NCBI RefSeq assembly: GCF_033446605.1
Contig: NZ_JAWQUO010000001.1
Location: forward strand, 1-64,000
Reading direction: 5' to 3'
Length of the DNA: 64,000 nucleotides
Source of the DNA: Iodobacter sp025352645
Lineage (GTDB): Bacteria > Pseudomonadota > Gammaproteobacteria > Burkholderiales > Chitinibacteraceae
Every line of letters starts with the position of its first letter. The first letter of the stretch is position 1. The notes under the pieces are model-generated. The model ran no database searches, was not told the origin of the DNA, and saw nothing but the letters and a program-made list of their open reading frames with translations. Positions 8,809-17,747 of the stretch are shown here, in pieces. The position numbers were made by a program, and so were the translations under genes.

Positions 8809-9992
8809 GATCGATAGCCTCTAATCAGCTGACGGCTTTCATAATCAATGCGCATTAATACACCCAGTGCGATTAAATTAGCCACAATGCCCGAGCCACC
8901 GAAAGACAGCAGTGGCAGGGTGAGGCCCTTAGTGGGCATCAGTCCCATATTTACGCCAATATTGATAAATGCCTGTACACCCATCCAAATCCCTACGCCT
9001 TGCGCGGCTAGCGCTTGCCAGTGGCGCTCTAATTTGGCGGCTTGTACGCCGATCATAAAGGCGCGGAAAATCAAAAATGAAAACAGTAAAATCACCACGG
9101 CAACGCCCATAAAGCCAAACTCTTCGGCAATAATCGCCATCAAAAAGTCGGTATGTGCCTCGGGTAAGTAAGAGAGTTTTTCTACGCTGGCACCTAGCCC
9201 CACGCCGCTCCATTCGCCACGGCCAAACGCAATCAAGGAGTGACTCAGCTGATAGCCCTTGCCGTACGGGTCTTTCCACGGGTCTAAAAAGCCTAAAACA
9301 CGCTGCATGCGGTAAGGCGAGCTTACTACCAAGCCCACAAAGGCCACGCCCAAAAAGATAAATAGGCCAGCAAATAGCTTCCAGTTAAAGCCACCTAAAA
9401 ACAGTGCGCCCATGGCGATGGCGGTAATCACGGTAAACGCGCCAAAGTCTGGCTCTAGCAGTAATAAAGCCCCTACCACCACCATCACCATAAACATCGG
9501 TAACAGCACTTTGGTGACGCTTTCTAAAAATGAGCCATTCATATTGATGGCTTTACGCACGGTGTAATCGGCGGCGTAGAGCACAACAAATAGCTTCATC
9601 AGCTCGGATGGCTGCAAATTAATCACCACTAAAGAGAGCCAGCGGCGGCTACCGTTGACTTCTTTACCAATATGCGGAACCAGTACCAAAATCAGTAAGA
9701 TGATGCCAAACATAAACAGCATCGGTGAGTATTGCTGCCAAGTTTTAGTTGAGATAGAAAACGAAATAAACGCCGCAGCAATGCCTATTGCCAAGAAAAC
9801 CATATGGCGAATCAGGAAGTAATTCGAGCGAAAGCCCGTGTCTTTATCTACCTCGGCCATCGCAATCGATGAGGAATACACCATCACTAAACCAATGGTC
9901 AGCAGCAGGGTAATGCACCAGAACAGCGCCTGATCGTAGGCGCTCATACTGGGGCGTAGCCGCTTAATGGCTTGTGAGAATAACTGGCGCAT
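8805..9992 (-). CDS. ftsW: septal peptidoglycan glycosyltransferase FtsW (SEDS family)
   Basis: FtsW polymerises lipid II at the septum together with FtsI. The 395 residues contain about ten membrane helices. Family signatures include WITLLLTIGLVMVYSSS-like text (CITLLLTIGLVMVYSSS), HPHIGKEVNGSRRWL-type LVPHIGKEVNGSRRW, the extracellular loop GKGYQLSHSLIAFGRG, and LPEAHTDFLMAIIAEEFG. The start ATG overlaps by one base (TGATG) the stop of an upstream 35-codon mini-ORF that begins with nearly the same residues, MRQLFSQ. The stop overlaps murG. Confidence 0.97.
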   Translation of the reverse strand: MRQLFSQAIKRLRPSMSAYDQALFWCITLLLTIGLVMVYSSSIAMAEVDKDTGFRSNYFLIRHMVFLAIGIAAAFISFSISTKTWQQYSPMLFMFGIILLILVLVPHIGKEVNGSRRWLSLVVINLQPSELMKLFVVLYAADYTVRKAINMNGSFLESVTKVLLPMFMVMVVVGALLLLEPDFGAFTVITAIAMGALFLGGFNWKLFAGLFIFLGVAFVGLVVSSPYRMQRVLGFLDPWKDPYGKGYQLSHSLIAFGRGEWSGVGLGASVEKLSYLPEAHTDFLMAIIAEEFGFMGVAVVILLFSFLIFRAFMIGVQAAKLERHWQALAAQGVGIWMGVQAFINIGVNMGLMPTKGLTLPLLSFGGSGIVANLIALGVLMRIDYESRQLIRGYRS

Positions 9993-10099
9993 CAGTCCCC
10001 CAAACCTTTAAAGAGGTAAAGAGGATTAGCAGGGATTTGATCCCTAAGAAGCATCGTTGGGCGTACCCGAATAGCGGTTTGTGAGAATAGTTGACGCAT
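9992..10099 (-). CDS. 35-residue mini-ORF: diverged copy of the ftsW start coupling murD to ftsW
   Basis: Its ATG overlaps the murD stop (TAATG) and its TGA overlaps the ftsW ATG (TGATG), so it forms an exact translational bridge. It begins MRQLFSQTAIRVRPTM; FtsW begins MRQLFSQAIKRLRPSM. Over the first 16 codons I count 36 of 48 identical bases. The changes in codons 2, 3, 4 and 14 are synonymous (CGT/CGC, CAA/CAG, CTA/TTA, CCA/CCC), which hints at selection on the peptide or at long coexistence. After DQ the sequences part. No function is known; it may simply relay ribosomes. Confidence 0.65.
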   Translation of the reverse strand: MRQLFSQTAIRVRPTMLLRDQIPANPLYLFKGLGD

Positions 10100-11475
10100 T
10101 AGCTTTCTAATCCTTTCACTGCAGCAATAAATACTTCCGCACGGTGATGATAGTTGCGGTACATATCTAAGCTGGCGCAAGCAGGGGATAGCAGGATTAC
10201 GTCGCCATTTTCGGCAAAATTGCTGGCAAACTGCACCGCCATTTCCATGGTGGGTAATTGCAAGATGGGCAGTAGGTGTTCGTTATCGAAATCCACAAAC
10301 TGCGATTGGGCTTCATTTAAGGCTTCGGCTAAAATGGACGCGTCACGGCCAATCAAAATGACGGCACGGCAGATGCGCTCGCAAGCGGCTTTCAGTGGGC
10401 GGAAATCTTGCCCCTTACCATCGCCACCGGCAATCAATACCACGGGGCGAGTCATGCCTTTAAGCGCTGCTTCTGTAGCGCCCACATTGGTGCCTTTGGA
10501 ATCGTCGTAGTAGCTCACGCCGTTTATGGTGGCAACAAACTCCACGCGGTGGGCAAGGCCAGAAAATGATTTTAGTGCTACCAGCATCGGGGCCGTTGCT
10601 ACGCCAATGGCACGGCATAGTGCGATGGCTGATAAGGCATTCACCGCGTTATGCAAGCCTGCCACGGGTAAATCAGCGGCCTTCATGAGTGCTTCATCGC
10701 CGTAGCTTAGAGTAAAGTCATCACCGCTTAAGCCATACTCGGCGGCTTTGGGTGCATCAGCGCCAAACCACACCACTTGGCGATCAGGAAGGCTCATATC
10801 ACGGCAGAAGGCGTCTTCTCGGTTGAGTACCATTACACCTGTGCCCGCAAAAATACCGGCTTTGGTGGCGGCGTAATGCGCCAGATTTTTATAACGGTCT
10901 AAATGATCTTCGCTGATATTAAGCACCGCTGCAGCGTGTGCATTGAGCGAGCTGGTGGTTTCTAGCTGAAAACTGGAAAGCTCTAAAACAAATACATCGG
11001 CATTAGGATGCAGGCTTAGCGCATCCAGTACCGGTAGGCCAATATTGCCCGCCATCACGGTGTTTAAGCCCGCTGCGCTGCACATCGCACCCACCATGCT
11101 GGTGACGGTGGATTTACCATTTGAGCCGGTAATTGCAATGACTTTGGCTTTGGAGCTAGCAACGGCCTGAGCAAATAATTCCACATCGCCAATCGCTGGC
11201 ACACCACGCGCTACAGCGGCTGCAATCGCGGGGGTTGCCAGCGGCACACCAGGGCTAACAATCAGAGTATCGGCATCGACAAAAGTAGCATCGCTGAACG
11301 CGCCAAGGCGTAGTTCGATCTGGCTATGGGCAGAATGCAATTGCTCTAGATTAGGCGGGGTGCTGCGGGTATCGCAGACGGTGACGCGCGCGCCTTGAGC
11401 TGCCAGCCACTTAGCAGCAGAAAACCCCGATTCGCCTAAACCTACAACGATGCAATGTTTGCCTTGGTAATTCAT
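10099..11475 (-). CDS. murD: UDP-N-acetylmuramoylalanine-D-glutamate ligase
   Basis: MurD adds D-Glu to UDP-MurNAc-L-Ala in the cytoplasm. The 458 residues show the N-terminal Rossmann motif VVGLGESGFSAAKWL, VSPGVPLATP, the ATP loop ITGSNGKSTVTSM, the central NISEDHLDRY motif and DDSKGTNVGAT with GGDGKGQDF in the C-terminal domain. Its stop codon overlaps a mini-ORF start that bridges to ftsW. A 115-bp gap with an 81-bp palindrome separates it from mraY. Confidence 0.98.
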   Translation of the reverse strand: MNYQGKHCIVVGLGESGFSAAKWLAAQGARVTVCDTRSTPPNLEQLHSAHSQIELRLGAFSDATFVDADTLIVSPGVPLATPAIAAAVARGVPAIGDVELFAQAVASSKAKVIAITGSNGKSTVTSMVGAMCSAAGLNTVMAGNIGLPVLDALSLHPNADVFVLELSSFQLETTSSLNAHAAAVLNISEDHLDRYKNLAHYAATKAGIFAGTGVMVLNREDAFCRDMSLPDRQVVWFGADAPKAAEYGLSGDDFTLSYGDEALMKAADLPVAGLHNAVNALSAIALCRAIGVATAPMLVALKSFSGLAHRVEFVATINGVSYYDDSKGTNVGATEAALKGMTRPVVLIAGGDGKGQDFRPLKAACERICRAVILIGRDASILAEALNEAQSQFVDFDNEHLLPILQLPTMEMAVQFASNFAENGDVILLSPACASLDMYRNYHHRAEVFIAAVKGLES

Positions 11476-11505
11476 TTTTTTCTCAGTGAAATACTTAAAA
11501 ACATT

Positions 11506-11586
11506 CGTAGGGTGGGCACGCTTTTGTGCCCACGCGGTAATGTTTGTACATCAAACGCGTGGGCATAAAGGCATGCCCACCCTACG
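11506..11586. repeat. palindromic repeat (gtagggtgggcac type)
   Basis: The arm cgtagggtgggcacg at 11506 is answered by catgcccaccctacg ending at 11586. An inner pair, tgcccacgcg and cgcgtgggca, gives a cruciform-like structure between mraY and murD. Partial relatives appear near 6180-6206, 37793-37840 and 41180-41230. It interrupts the operon but carries no T-run. Confidence 0.85.
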
Positions 11587-11590
11587 CACC

Positions 11591-12679
11591 TCAACGCAGC
11601 TTCAGCGTGGCTAAACCTGCTAATACCAGCAGCATGGTGATAATCCAGAAGCGCACGACGACTTGCGTTTCTTTCCAGCCTTTTAATTCGTAATGGTGGT
11701 GGATCGGGGCCATTCTAAATACCCGTTTGCCGCGCAGCTTAAAGCTGGCCACTTGAATCATCACGGACAGCGCTTCCATTACAAATACGCCCCCCATAAT
11801 CAGCAAAACGATTTCTTGGCGCACAATCACCGCCACAATACCAAGGCCAGCGCCCAAGGCTAGTGCGCCAACGTCACCCATAAATACTTCGGCTGGGTAG
11901 GCGTTAAACCATAAAAATCCTAAGCCCGCTCCAGCCATAGAGGCACAGAAAATGACCAGCTCACCCGCGCCGGGTACAAAGGGCACGCCTAGGTATTTGG
12001 AAAAAACCACATTGCCCGCTACATAGGCAAAGATGCAAAAGGCAAATGAGATCAGCACGGTTGGCATAATGGCTAAGCCATCTAAACCATCGGTTAAGTT
12101 CACCGCATTACTTGTGCCAACAATCACAAAGTAAGTCAAAATACAAAAGCCAACTGCGCCAAATGGGTAGAGGATTTGCTTGAAAAACGGCACAACAAAC
12201 CCCGTATTGGCAGGCAGGCTACCACCGGCATGCACCAGAAACACTCCCGCACCAATGGCGATCAAGGATTGCCAAAATAATTTAGCTTTGGCTGACATCC
12301 CCTTAGGGTCTTTTAGGGCAATTTTGCGATAGTCATCTACAAAGCCAATGACGCCGGTGGCTAGCGTAACAATCAGTGCGAGCCAAACGTATTTATTGCG
12401 CAGATCACCCCACAGTAGGGTGGTAAGGCCAATCGCCAGTAAAATCAGCGTGCCGCCCATGGTGGGGGTGCCCGCTTTAATGAGATGGCTTTGTACGCCG
12501 TCAGTACGTACGACTTGGCCGACTTTTAAATCGGTGAGCTTTTGAATGACCCAAGGGCCCATCGTCCAAGAGATGCCAAGCGCCGTCATGGTCGCCAGCA
12601 CCGCTCTTAGGGTGATGTAGTTAAAAACGTGAAAGGCGCGAACTGATTCGCCTAGCCATTGAGCTAACAGCAACAACAT
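11591..12679 (-). CDS. mraY: phospho-N-acetylmuramoyl-pentapeptide transferase
   Basis: MraY transfers phospho-MurNAc-pentapeptide to undecaprenyl phosphate, giving lipid I at the inner membrane. The 362 residues form about ten helices. Signatures are the cytoplasmic loop KAGTPTMGG, the catalytic GFVDDYRKI, NAVNLTDGLDGLA, FMGDVGALALGAGLG and the APIHHHYELKGW motif near the end. Its ATG follows the murF TAA with no gap, indicating coupling. Confidence 0.98.
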   Translation of the reverse strand: MLLLLAQWLGESVRAFHVFNYITLRAVLATMTALGISWTMGPWVIQKLTDLKVGQVVRTDGVQSHLIKAGTPTMGGTLILLAIGLTTLLWGDLRNKYVWLALIVTLATGVIGFVDDYRKIALKDPKGMSAKAKLFWQSLIAIGAGVFLVHAGGSLPANTGFVVPFFKQILYPFGAVGFCILTYFVIVGTSNAVNLTDGLDGLAIMPTVLISFAFCIFAYVAGNVVFSKYLGVPFVPGAGELVIFCASMAGAGLGFLWFNAYPAEVFMGDVGALALGAGLGIVAVIVRQEIVLLIMGGVFVMEALSVMIQVASFKLRGKRVFRMAPIHHHYELKGWKETQVVVRFWIITMLLVLAGLATLKLR

Positions 12680-14047
12680 TTACATCTTCTCCAGATTATT
12701 TATTACCACGCCATCCACGACGCGTTCCATACGCATAAAGCGCGAGCCTTTCACCAAAATGGTGGTGCTGGGGGATAAATCTGCGCGAACAAAGCTGATT
12801 AATTCGGCAATATCGTTAAAGTGCTGGCCGTGAGTGCCAAAAGCTTGGCTAGCAAGCTGCATCAGTGTGCCGTGGGTATAGAGGCGGGCAATGCCTTTTT
12901 GCCGTGCATAAGCGCCTATCTCTTGATGGCGTTCGGCAATATCGCTGCCTAGCTCGCCCATATCGCCCAAAATCAGTAGGGTATCGCTGCCAAAACTGGC
13001 CAGCACATCAATCGCGGCGTGCATGGATTCTGGGTTGGCGTTGTAAGTATCGTCGAATACTTTTGCGCCATTAAAGGCGGTTTTTCTTTGTAAACGCCCC
13101 TTGGTGCCTTCGTAGCTGGCTAAGCCGCTGGCGATATCTTCAGCGCCTATGGCTAAAGCATGGCCGACGGCCGCCGCGCCTAAGGCGTTGAGCACATTGT
13201 GTAAGCCGGGTACTTGTAAATCGACTTGGGCCGAGTCATTGGGCGTGCAAAGGGTAAATTGTGCGCCGGTATGGTGGGCGCACAAATTACGCGCGTAGAC
13301 ATCGGCATTGGTGAGGCTAAAGCTAACTTGTGGATGCTCGGCGGCCAGCTCGCGCCATAGCGGAGCGTAATCGTCGTCGGCATTAATAATGGCGTAGCCA
13401 CCGGCAACTAGGCCAGCAAAAATCTCGCCCTTGGCCTGAGCCACCCCCGCCACGCTGCCGAGCGCTTCTAAATGGCAACGGCCTGCATTGGTGATAATGG
13501 CGATGTCGGGCTTGGCGATATGGGTGAGGTAGCTGATTTCATCAAAATGATTCATGCCCATTTCGGCAACCACATAGCGATGGTTTGCTCGTGCCGCTAA
13601 TAGAGTGAGCGGTAGGCCAATATGATTGTTTAGATTGCCACGTGTGGCGTGTACGGCGTCTTTGCCGCTGTGGTGGCCCAGCACGGCAGAGATCATTTCT
13701 TTGACCGTGGTTTTACCATTGCTGCCGGTTACGCCGATCACAATTTGACCTGTGCTCGCCTTTAAATGCGCTCGCCAGAAAGCGGCCAGTTGCCCAAGGG
13801 CTGCCAGTGTGTCTTCTACTAAAATATGTGGGCCAGCGATGGGCGTATCGACCAAGGCACAGACGGCCCCCGCCGCGATGGCCGTGGTTGCAAAGGCATT
13901 GCCATCAAAGCTTTCGCCGCGTAAGGCCACAAATAAATCACCCGCGCGAATATCACGGCTGTCGGTAGTGACGCGCGTAAACTGCGTGCCACTTTCAGCG
14001 TGTAAAGTGGCCTTAAGGGCCTGCGCGGTTTCTTGCAAAGACAACAT
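12680..14047 (-). CDS. murF: UDP-MurNAc-tripeptide-D-Ala-D-Ala ligase
   Basis: MurF adds D-Ala-D-Ala to complete the cytoplasmic pentapeptide precursor. The 455 residues include TTDSRDIRAGDLFVAL in the N-terminal domain, the ATP loop GVTGSNGKTTVKEM, EMGMNHFDEISYL, NAGRCHLEALGS and the C-terminal DDTYNANPESM with LGDMGELG. The ATG overlaps the murE stop by one base (TAATG). Confidence 0.98.
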   Translation of the reverse strand: MLSLQETAQALKATLHAESGTQFTRVTTDSRDIRAGDLFVALRGESFDGNAFATTAIAAGAVCALVDTPIAGPHILVEDTLAALGQLAAFWRAHLKASTGQIVIGVTGSNGKTTVKEMISAVLGHHSGKDAVHATRGNLNNHIGLPLTLLAARANHRYVVAEMGMNHFDEISYLTHIAKPDIAIITNAGRCHLEALGSVAGVAQAKGEIFAGLVAGGYAIINADDDYAPLWRELAAEHPQVSFSLTNADVYARNLCAHHTGAQFTLCTPNDSAQVDLQVPGLHNVLNALGAAAVGHALAIGAEDIASGLASYEGTKGRLQRKTAFNGAKVFDDTYNANPESMHAAIDVLASFGSDTLLILGDMGELGSDIAERHQEIGAYARQKGIARLYTHGTLMQLASQAFGTHGQHFNDIAELISFVRADLSPSTTILVKGSRFMRMERVVDGVVINNLEKM

Positions 14048-15528
14048 TATTTTTTCTTCCTTGATAGGGCGCGGTTGGCAATCGCTACATCATCAAAGGG
14101 ATGACGAATTCCTGCGATTTCTTGATAAGTTTCATGGCCCTTGCCTGCGATCAAAATCACGTCTTTAGCGGTGGCTACATCGATGGTATCCACGATGGCC
14201 GAAGAGCGATCCGAATCAATGATGTAATTGGCGTGGCCCGTGCCCGGTACGCCAGAAACGCCACGTACGATGTCTTGAATAATCGCTTGCGCAGTTTCGG
14301 TGCGCGGATTATCCGAAGTGATAATCACTGAATCAGCAAGGTGGCAAGCAATCTCGCCCATTAATGGGCGCTTGCCTTTATCTCTATCGCCGCCGCAACC
14401 AAAGATGCAATACAGGCGGCCATCTTCCTTCATGGATTCGCGTAGGGTGGAGAGGGCTTTTTCGAGTGCATCAGGGGTGTGGGCATAATCAACCACTACC
14501 AGTGGGCGCTCATCACCACCTAGCTTTTGCATGCGGCCAGCAGCGGGCTGAATTTGGCCAAGGATATTGGCTGCTTTAGCCAGTGGCACGTCAGCAGCTA
14601 GCAGTACCGATAGGCAGGCGAGTAAATTGCTGGCGTTAAAGCGGCCAAGCATTGGCGAGCTGATATTGCATAGGCCATAGGGCGTTGCAACTTCTAGCTC
14701 TAAGCCGCTTAGGCTTAAATTGATTTTGGTCGCGCGAATGCCGCCGTTTTCTAAGCCGTAAGTCAGCACGCGCGGCGCTTTGCAGGTGGAGGCTAATTCA
14801 CGGCCAAACGCGTCATCGGTATTGATAACGGCTGTTTTTAAGCCTTCCCACTCAAATAACTTGGCTTTGGCCGCACCATAGCTGGCCATATCACCGTGGT
14901 AATCCAGATGATCGCGGGTTAGGTTGGTAAACACTGCAACATCAAAAGCAGTGCCATGCACGCGTGCCTGCACCAAGCCATGTGAAGAGACTTCCATAGC
15001 AATATGGCTAGCACCCTCATCTTGCAAACGGGCTAGCCAGCCTTGCAGGGTAACGGGGTCGAGCGTGGTGTGGCTGGAGCTGGTCAATTTATCAATAAAG
15101 CCATTGCCCAGCGTGCCGAGCATGGCCGCTTTATTGCCAAGCAGGTTAAAGGCTTGGGTCAGCCAGTGGGCAATCGAGGTTTTGCCATTCGTGCCGGTAA
15201 TGCCAGTTACAAACATGGCTTGAGATGGATTACCCAGTAGGTGTGCAGCCACAATGCCTGCTTGCGCACGTAGATTTGCAATACCTAGGTTGGCTACTTT
15301 CCAATCGGAATTCCATTCAAAGCCATCGCTTTCCCATAATACGGCGGCGGCACCTGCGGCAATGGCGGCTTCGATAAAGCTGCGTCCATCGGCCTCTTCA
15401 CCTTGGAAGGCTAAGAAAACATCGCCACTTTGCACCCTACGGCTATCTACCACGAGGCGTGCACCTGCTGCGATTGCATCAATCGCTGGAAGGTCGAGAG
15501 AAGGGAGGTTCCAACTCACAGCTTTCAT
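14047..15528 (-). CDS. murE: UDP-MurNAc-L-Ala-D-Glu: meso-diaminopimelate ligase
   Basis: MurE adds the third stem-peptide residue in the cytoplasm. The 493 residues include VDSRRVQSGDVFLAF, the ATP loop GTNGKTSIAHW, EVSSHGLVQ, FTNLTRDHLDYHG and the C-terminal motif SDNPRTE (near residue 407). In the family, DNPR marks meso-DAP rather than lysine as substrate, as expected for a Gram-negative. A 66-bp gap separates it from ftsI; that gap holds a short palindrome (cggcacgccg, near 15560). Confidence 0.98.
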   Translation of the reverse strand: MKAVSWNLPSLDLPAIDAIAAGARLVVDSRRVQSGDVFLAFQGEEADGRSFIEAAIAAGAAAVLWESDGFEWNSDWKVANLGIANLRAQAGIVAAHLLGNPSQAMFVTGITGTNGKTSIAHWLTQAFNLLGNKAAMLGTLGNGFIDKLTSSSHTTLDPVTLQGWLARLQDEGASHIAMEVSSHGLVQARVHGTAFDVAVFTNLTRDHLDYHGDMASYGAAKAKLFEWEGLKTAVINTDDAFGRELASTCKAPRVLTYGLENGGIRATKINLSLSGLELEVATPYGLCNISSPMLGRFNASNLLACLSVLLAADVPLAKAANILGQIQPAAGRMQKLGGDERPLVVVDYAHTPDALEKALSTLRESMKEDGRLYCIFGCGGDRDKGKRPLMGEIACHLADSVIITSDNPRTETAQAIIQDIVRGVSGVPGTGHANYIIDSDRSSAIVDTIDVATAKDVILIAGKGHETYQEIAGIRHPFDDVAIANRALSRKKK

Positions 15529-15594
15529 GTTTCTTCCTTTAAATTAATGTAGGGGCACGGCACGCCGTGCCTATTTTTGTGCCCATCTGCCCGT

Positions 15595-17457
15595 TTATGT
15601 TTCTTCTCTTAGCTCTGGAGCATCCAGGCCAGGTAGTAAAATATTATTCATTGGTGCATCAGGTGGTACGCCCAAGATACGCAGGCTGCCTGCCATAATT
15701 TCTTGGAAAATGGGCGCTGAAACCCAGCCGCCGTAATATCGATTACCCACTGTGGATGGCTCATCTACCAAAACCGCCACAATCAGCCTCGGGTTGGATA
15801 CCGGTGCAAAGCCAATAAACGATACTTCGTACTTTTCTCTTGAATACTGGCCATTCACAATCTTGCGTGCCGTACCCGTTTTACCGCCCACTCTAAAACC
15901 AACAATCTGTGCCTTGGTGGCCGTACCACCAGGCTGAGTCACGGCTTCCAACATGTTTTTAACTAAATCAGCGGTTTTGCTAGAAATCACCTGCTTACCT
16001 GGGCTAGGCGCGATCATCTTAGTAAAGGTGATCGGCTTCATCTCGCCGCTATTGGTAAATACGGTGTATCCCCGCGCCATTTGCATCAGGCTCACCGAAA
16101 GACCGTGCCCAAAAGACATCGTGGCTTGCTCAATTGGCCGCCATGTTTTCCAAGGCCTGACGCGCCCAAATGCTTCTCCTGGAAAACCACTATGGGTTGA
16201 TGCACCAAAACCGTAGTTATTAAAGTAGGTCCATAAATCTTCACGCCCCATCATCAGGCCTACCTTGGCGGCTCCTACATTACTGGAGTGCTTTAAAATG
16301 CCTTCAGGATTGAGTGCCCCATAGTTGCGAGTGTCTTTAAATGTGTTAGGCCCAATAGTCATAGAGCCGGTTGTCATTACCACGCTATTTGGCTTAATCA
16401 CACCCTGCTCTAAGCCCGCTGCAATAATAAAAGGCTTCATGGTTGAGCCAGGCTCGTAAGTATCGGTAACCACGCGATTGCGCTTCTTGCCTAAATCAAC
16501 CCGTTCACGGCTATTGGGGTTGTAAGAGGGCAGATTAGCCAGCGCCAATACTTCCCCAGTTTTTGCATCCAGTACCACCGCTGCACCTGCAACTGCACTG
16601 GCGGCTTCAATGCCTTTTTTAAGCTCCCGATACGCCAGATATTGAATCTTGCGATCGATGGATAATTGCAATGTTTCGCCGTCTTTGGCGGGAACAATGG
16701 TTGATACGTCTTCGACGATATAACCACGCCGATCACGAATCACGGTGCGGCTGCCTGATTTACCTGCCAGCATCGCCTCACGGGTGAGCTCAAAACCTTC
16801 TTGCCCTTTGCCATCGATATCGGTGGTGCCCACAATTTGTGCCATCACATCGCCAGCTGGGTAGTAGCGGCGGTATTCGGTTTGCGTATAGACGCCTGGT
16901 ACATTCAGTGCCATCACCGTTTTGGCGTCATTGGGTGACATATGCCGGATTAGCCACAGAAAATCAGGCTTAACGCTTTCACCTTTGGCATTTTTACGTG
17001 AATAACTTAGCTTTTTAGTAATGTCTTCAACGGGCAGTTGTAATGCGGCGGCCAGTTTTTTAATTTCACTTTTTGAAACAGGAACAGGGTCTTTCTCAGA
17101 TTTAGGCTCCCAATCAGCCGCTCGCTCTTGGCCATCTGGCAAGAGTGTCATGCTGCGTGGGCTGGCCCAAATCGATTGCACTGGCGTAGAGATTGCGAGT
17201 GGCTCGCCATTTCTATCGGTAATCATTCCACGATTGGCTGCTTGCCTTAGGTTGCGCATATAACGTGCGTCACCTTGCTCTTGCAAAAAGCCTTCGTTCC
17301 AAGCTTGCAAATACAGGCCACGGCCTAGCAAAATTGCAAATAAGCTGAGCAAAAAGCCCACTACAAACCACACCCGCCAGCGTTCTAGTTTTGGCGGCTG
17401 CGCAAATCGTTGTTGGCGTGGCTGCGATGCCACACGTTTAGGTCGGGCTAATTTCAT
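15595..17457 (-). CDS. ftsI: septal peptidoglycan transpeptidase FtsI (PBP3)
   Basis: FtsI cross-links septal peptidoglycan with FtsW. The 620-residue protein has a basic cytoplasmic N-terminus and one membrane anchor (WFVVGFLLSLFAILLGRGLY). A dimerisation/pedestal domain follows, then the transpeptidase domain with the SxxK motif in PGSTMKPF (serine near 337), SSN in KHSSNVGAA and KTGTARK. The length is slightly above E. coli FtsI. Its ATG overlaps the ftsL stop by four bases. Confidence 0.98.
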   Translation of the reverse strand: MKLARPKRVASQPRQQRFAQPPKLERWRVWFVVGFLLSLFAILLGRGLYLQAWNEGFLQEQGDARYMRNLRQAANRGMITDRNGEPLAISTPVQSIWASPRSMTLLPDGQERAADWEPKSEKDPVPVSKSEIKKLAAALQLPVEDITKKLSYSRKNAKGESVKPDFLWLIRHMSPNDAKTVMALNVPGVYTQTEYRRYYPAGDVMAQIVGTTDIDGKGQEGFELTREAMLAGKSGSRTVIRDRRGYIVEDVSTIVPAKDGETLQLSIDRKIQYLAYRELKKGIEAASAVAGAAVVLDAKTGEVLALANLPSYNPNSRERVDLGKKRNRVVTDTYEPGSTMKPFIIAAGLEQGVIKPNSVVMTTGSMTIGPNTFKDTRNYGALNPEGILKHSSNVGAAKVGLMMGREDLWTYFNNYGFGASTHSGFPGEAFGRVRPWKTWRPIEQATMSFGHGLSVSLMQMARGYTVFTNSGEMKPITFTKMIAPSPGKQVISSKTADLVKNMLEAVTQPGGTATKAQIVGFRVGGKTGTARKIVNGQYSREKYEVSFIGFAPVSNPRLIVAVLVDEPSTVGNRYYGGWVSAPIFQEIMAGSLRILGVPPDAPMNNILLPGLDAPELREET

Positions 17458-17747
17458 TCCGACACCGGTTTAGCAACGTGCTCGCCGTGCGGTAAAATCA
17501 CTTGCGTGCGGTTAGGGCCTGGAACTTGCATATTTAATTTTTGTGTCGCTTCAGTTTCAATACGTGAATGCATGGCCCAAGTGCTTTGTTCAAGCTGCAA
17601 TTGCCCCCATTCCACGTCTAATTTACGGCTTAATACCGCTTCTTTTTGTAGCTCGCCATAAAAGCGGCGGGCCTTGTGTTGGCTGGTAATGAGAGCCAAA
17701 GCGCACACAATTAAAATTGCGAGCAAAAAAAGGTTTAAACGGGTCAC
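17454..17747 (-). CDS. ftsL: cell division protein FtsL
   Basis: FtsL is a short bitopic divisome protein that forms a coiled coil with FtsB and binds FtsQ. The 97 residues begin with a hydrophobic helix (LNLFLLAILIVCALALIT). A periplasmic heptad-like segment follows (ARRFYGELQKEAVLSRKLDVEWGQLQLEQ). It starts with GTG overlapping the rsmH TGA (GTGA) and ends overlapping ftsI. Sequence conservation in the family is low; position and topology make the call. Confidence 0.93.
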   Translation of the reverse strand: MTRLNLFLLAILIVCALALITSQHKARRFYGELQKEAVLSRKLDVEWGQLQLEQSTWAMHSRIETEATQKLNMQVPGPNRTQVILPHGEHVAKPVSE

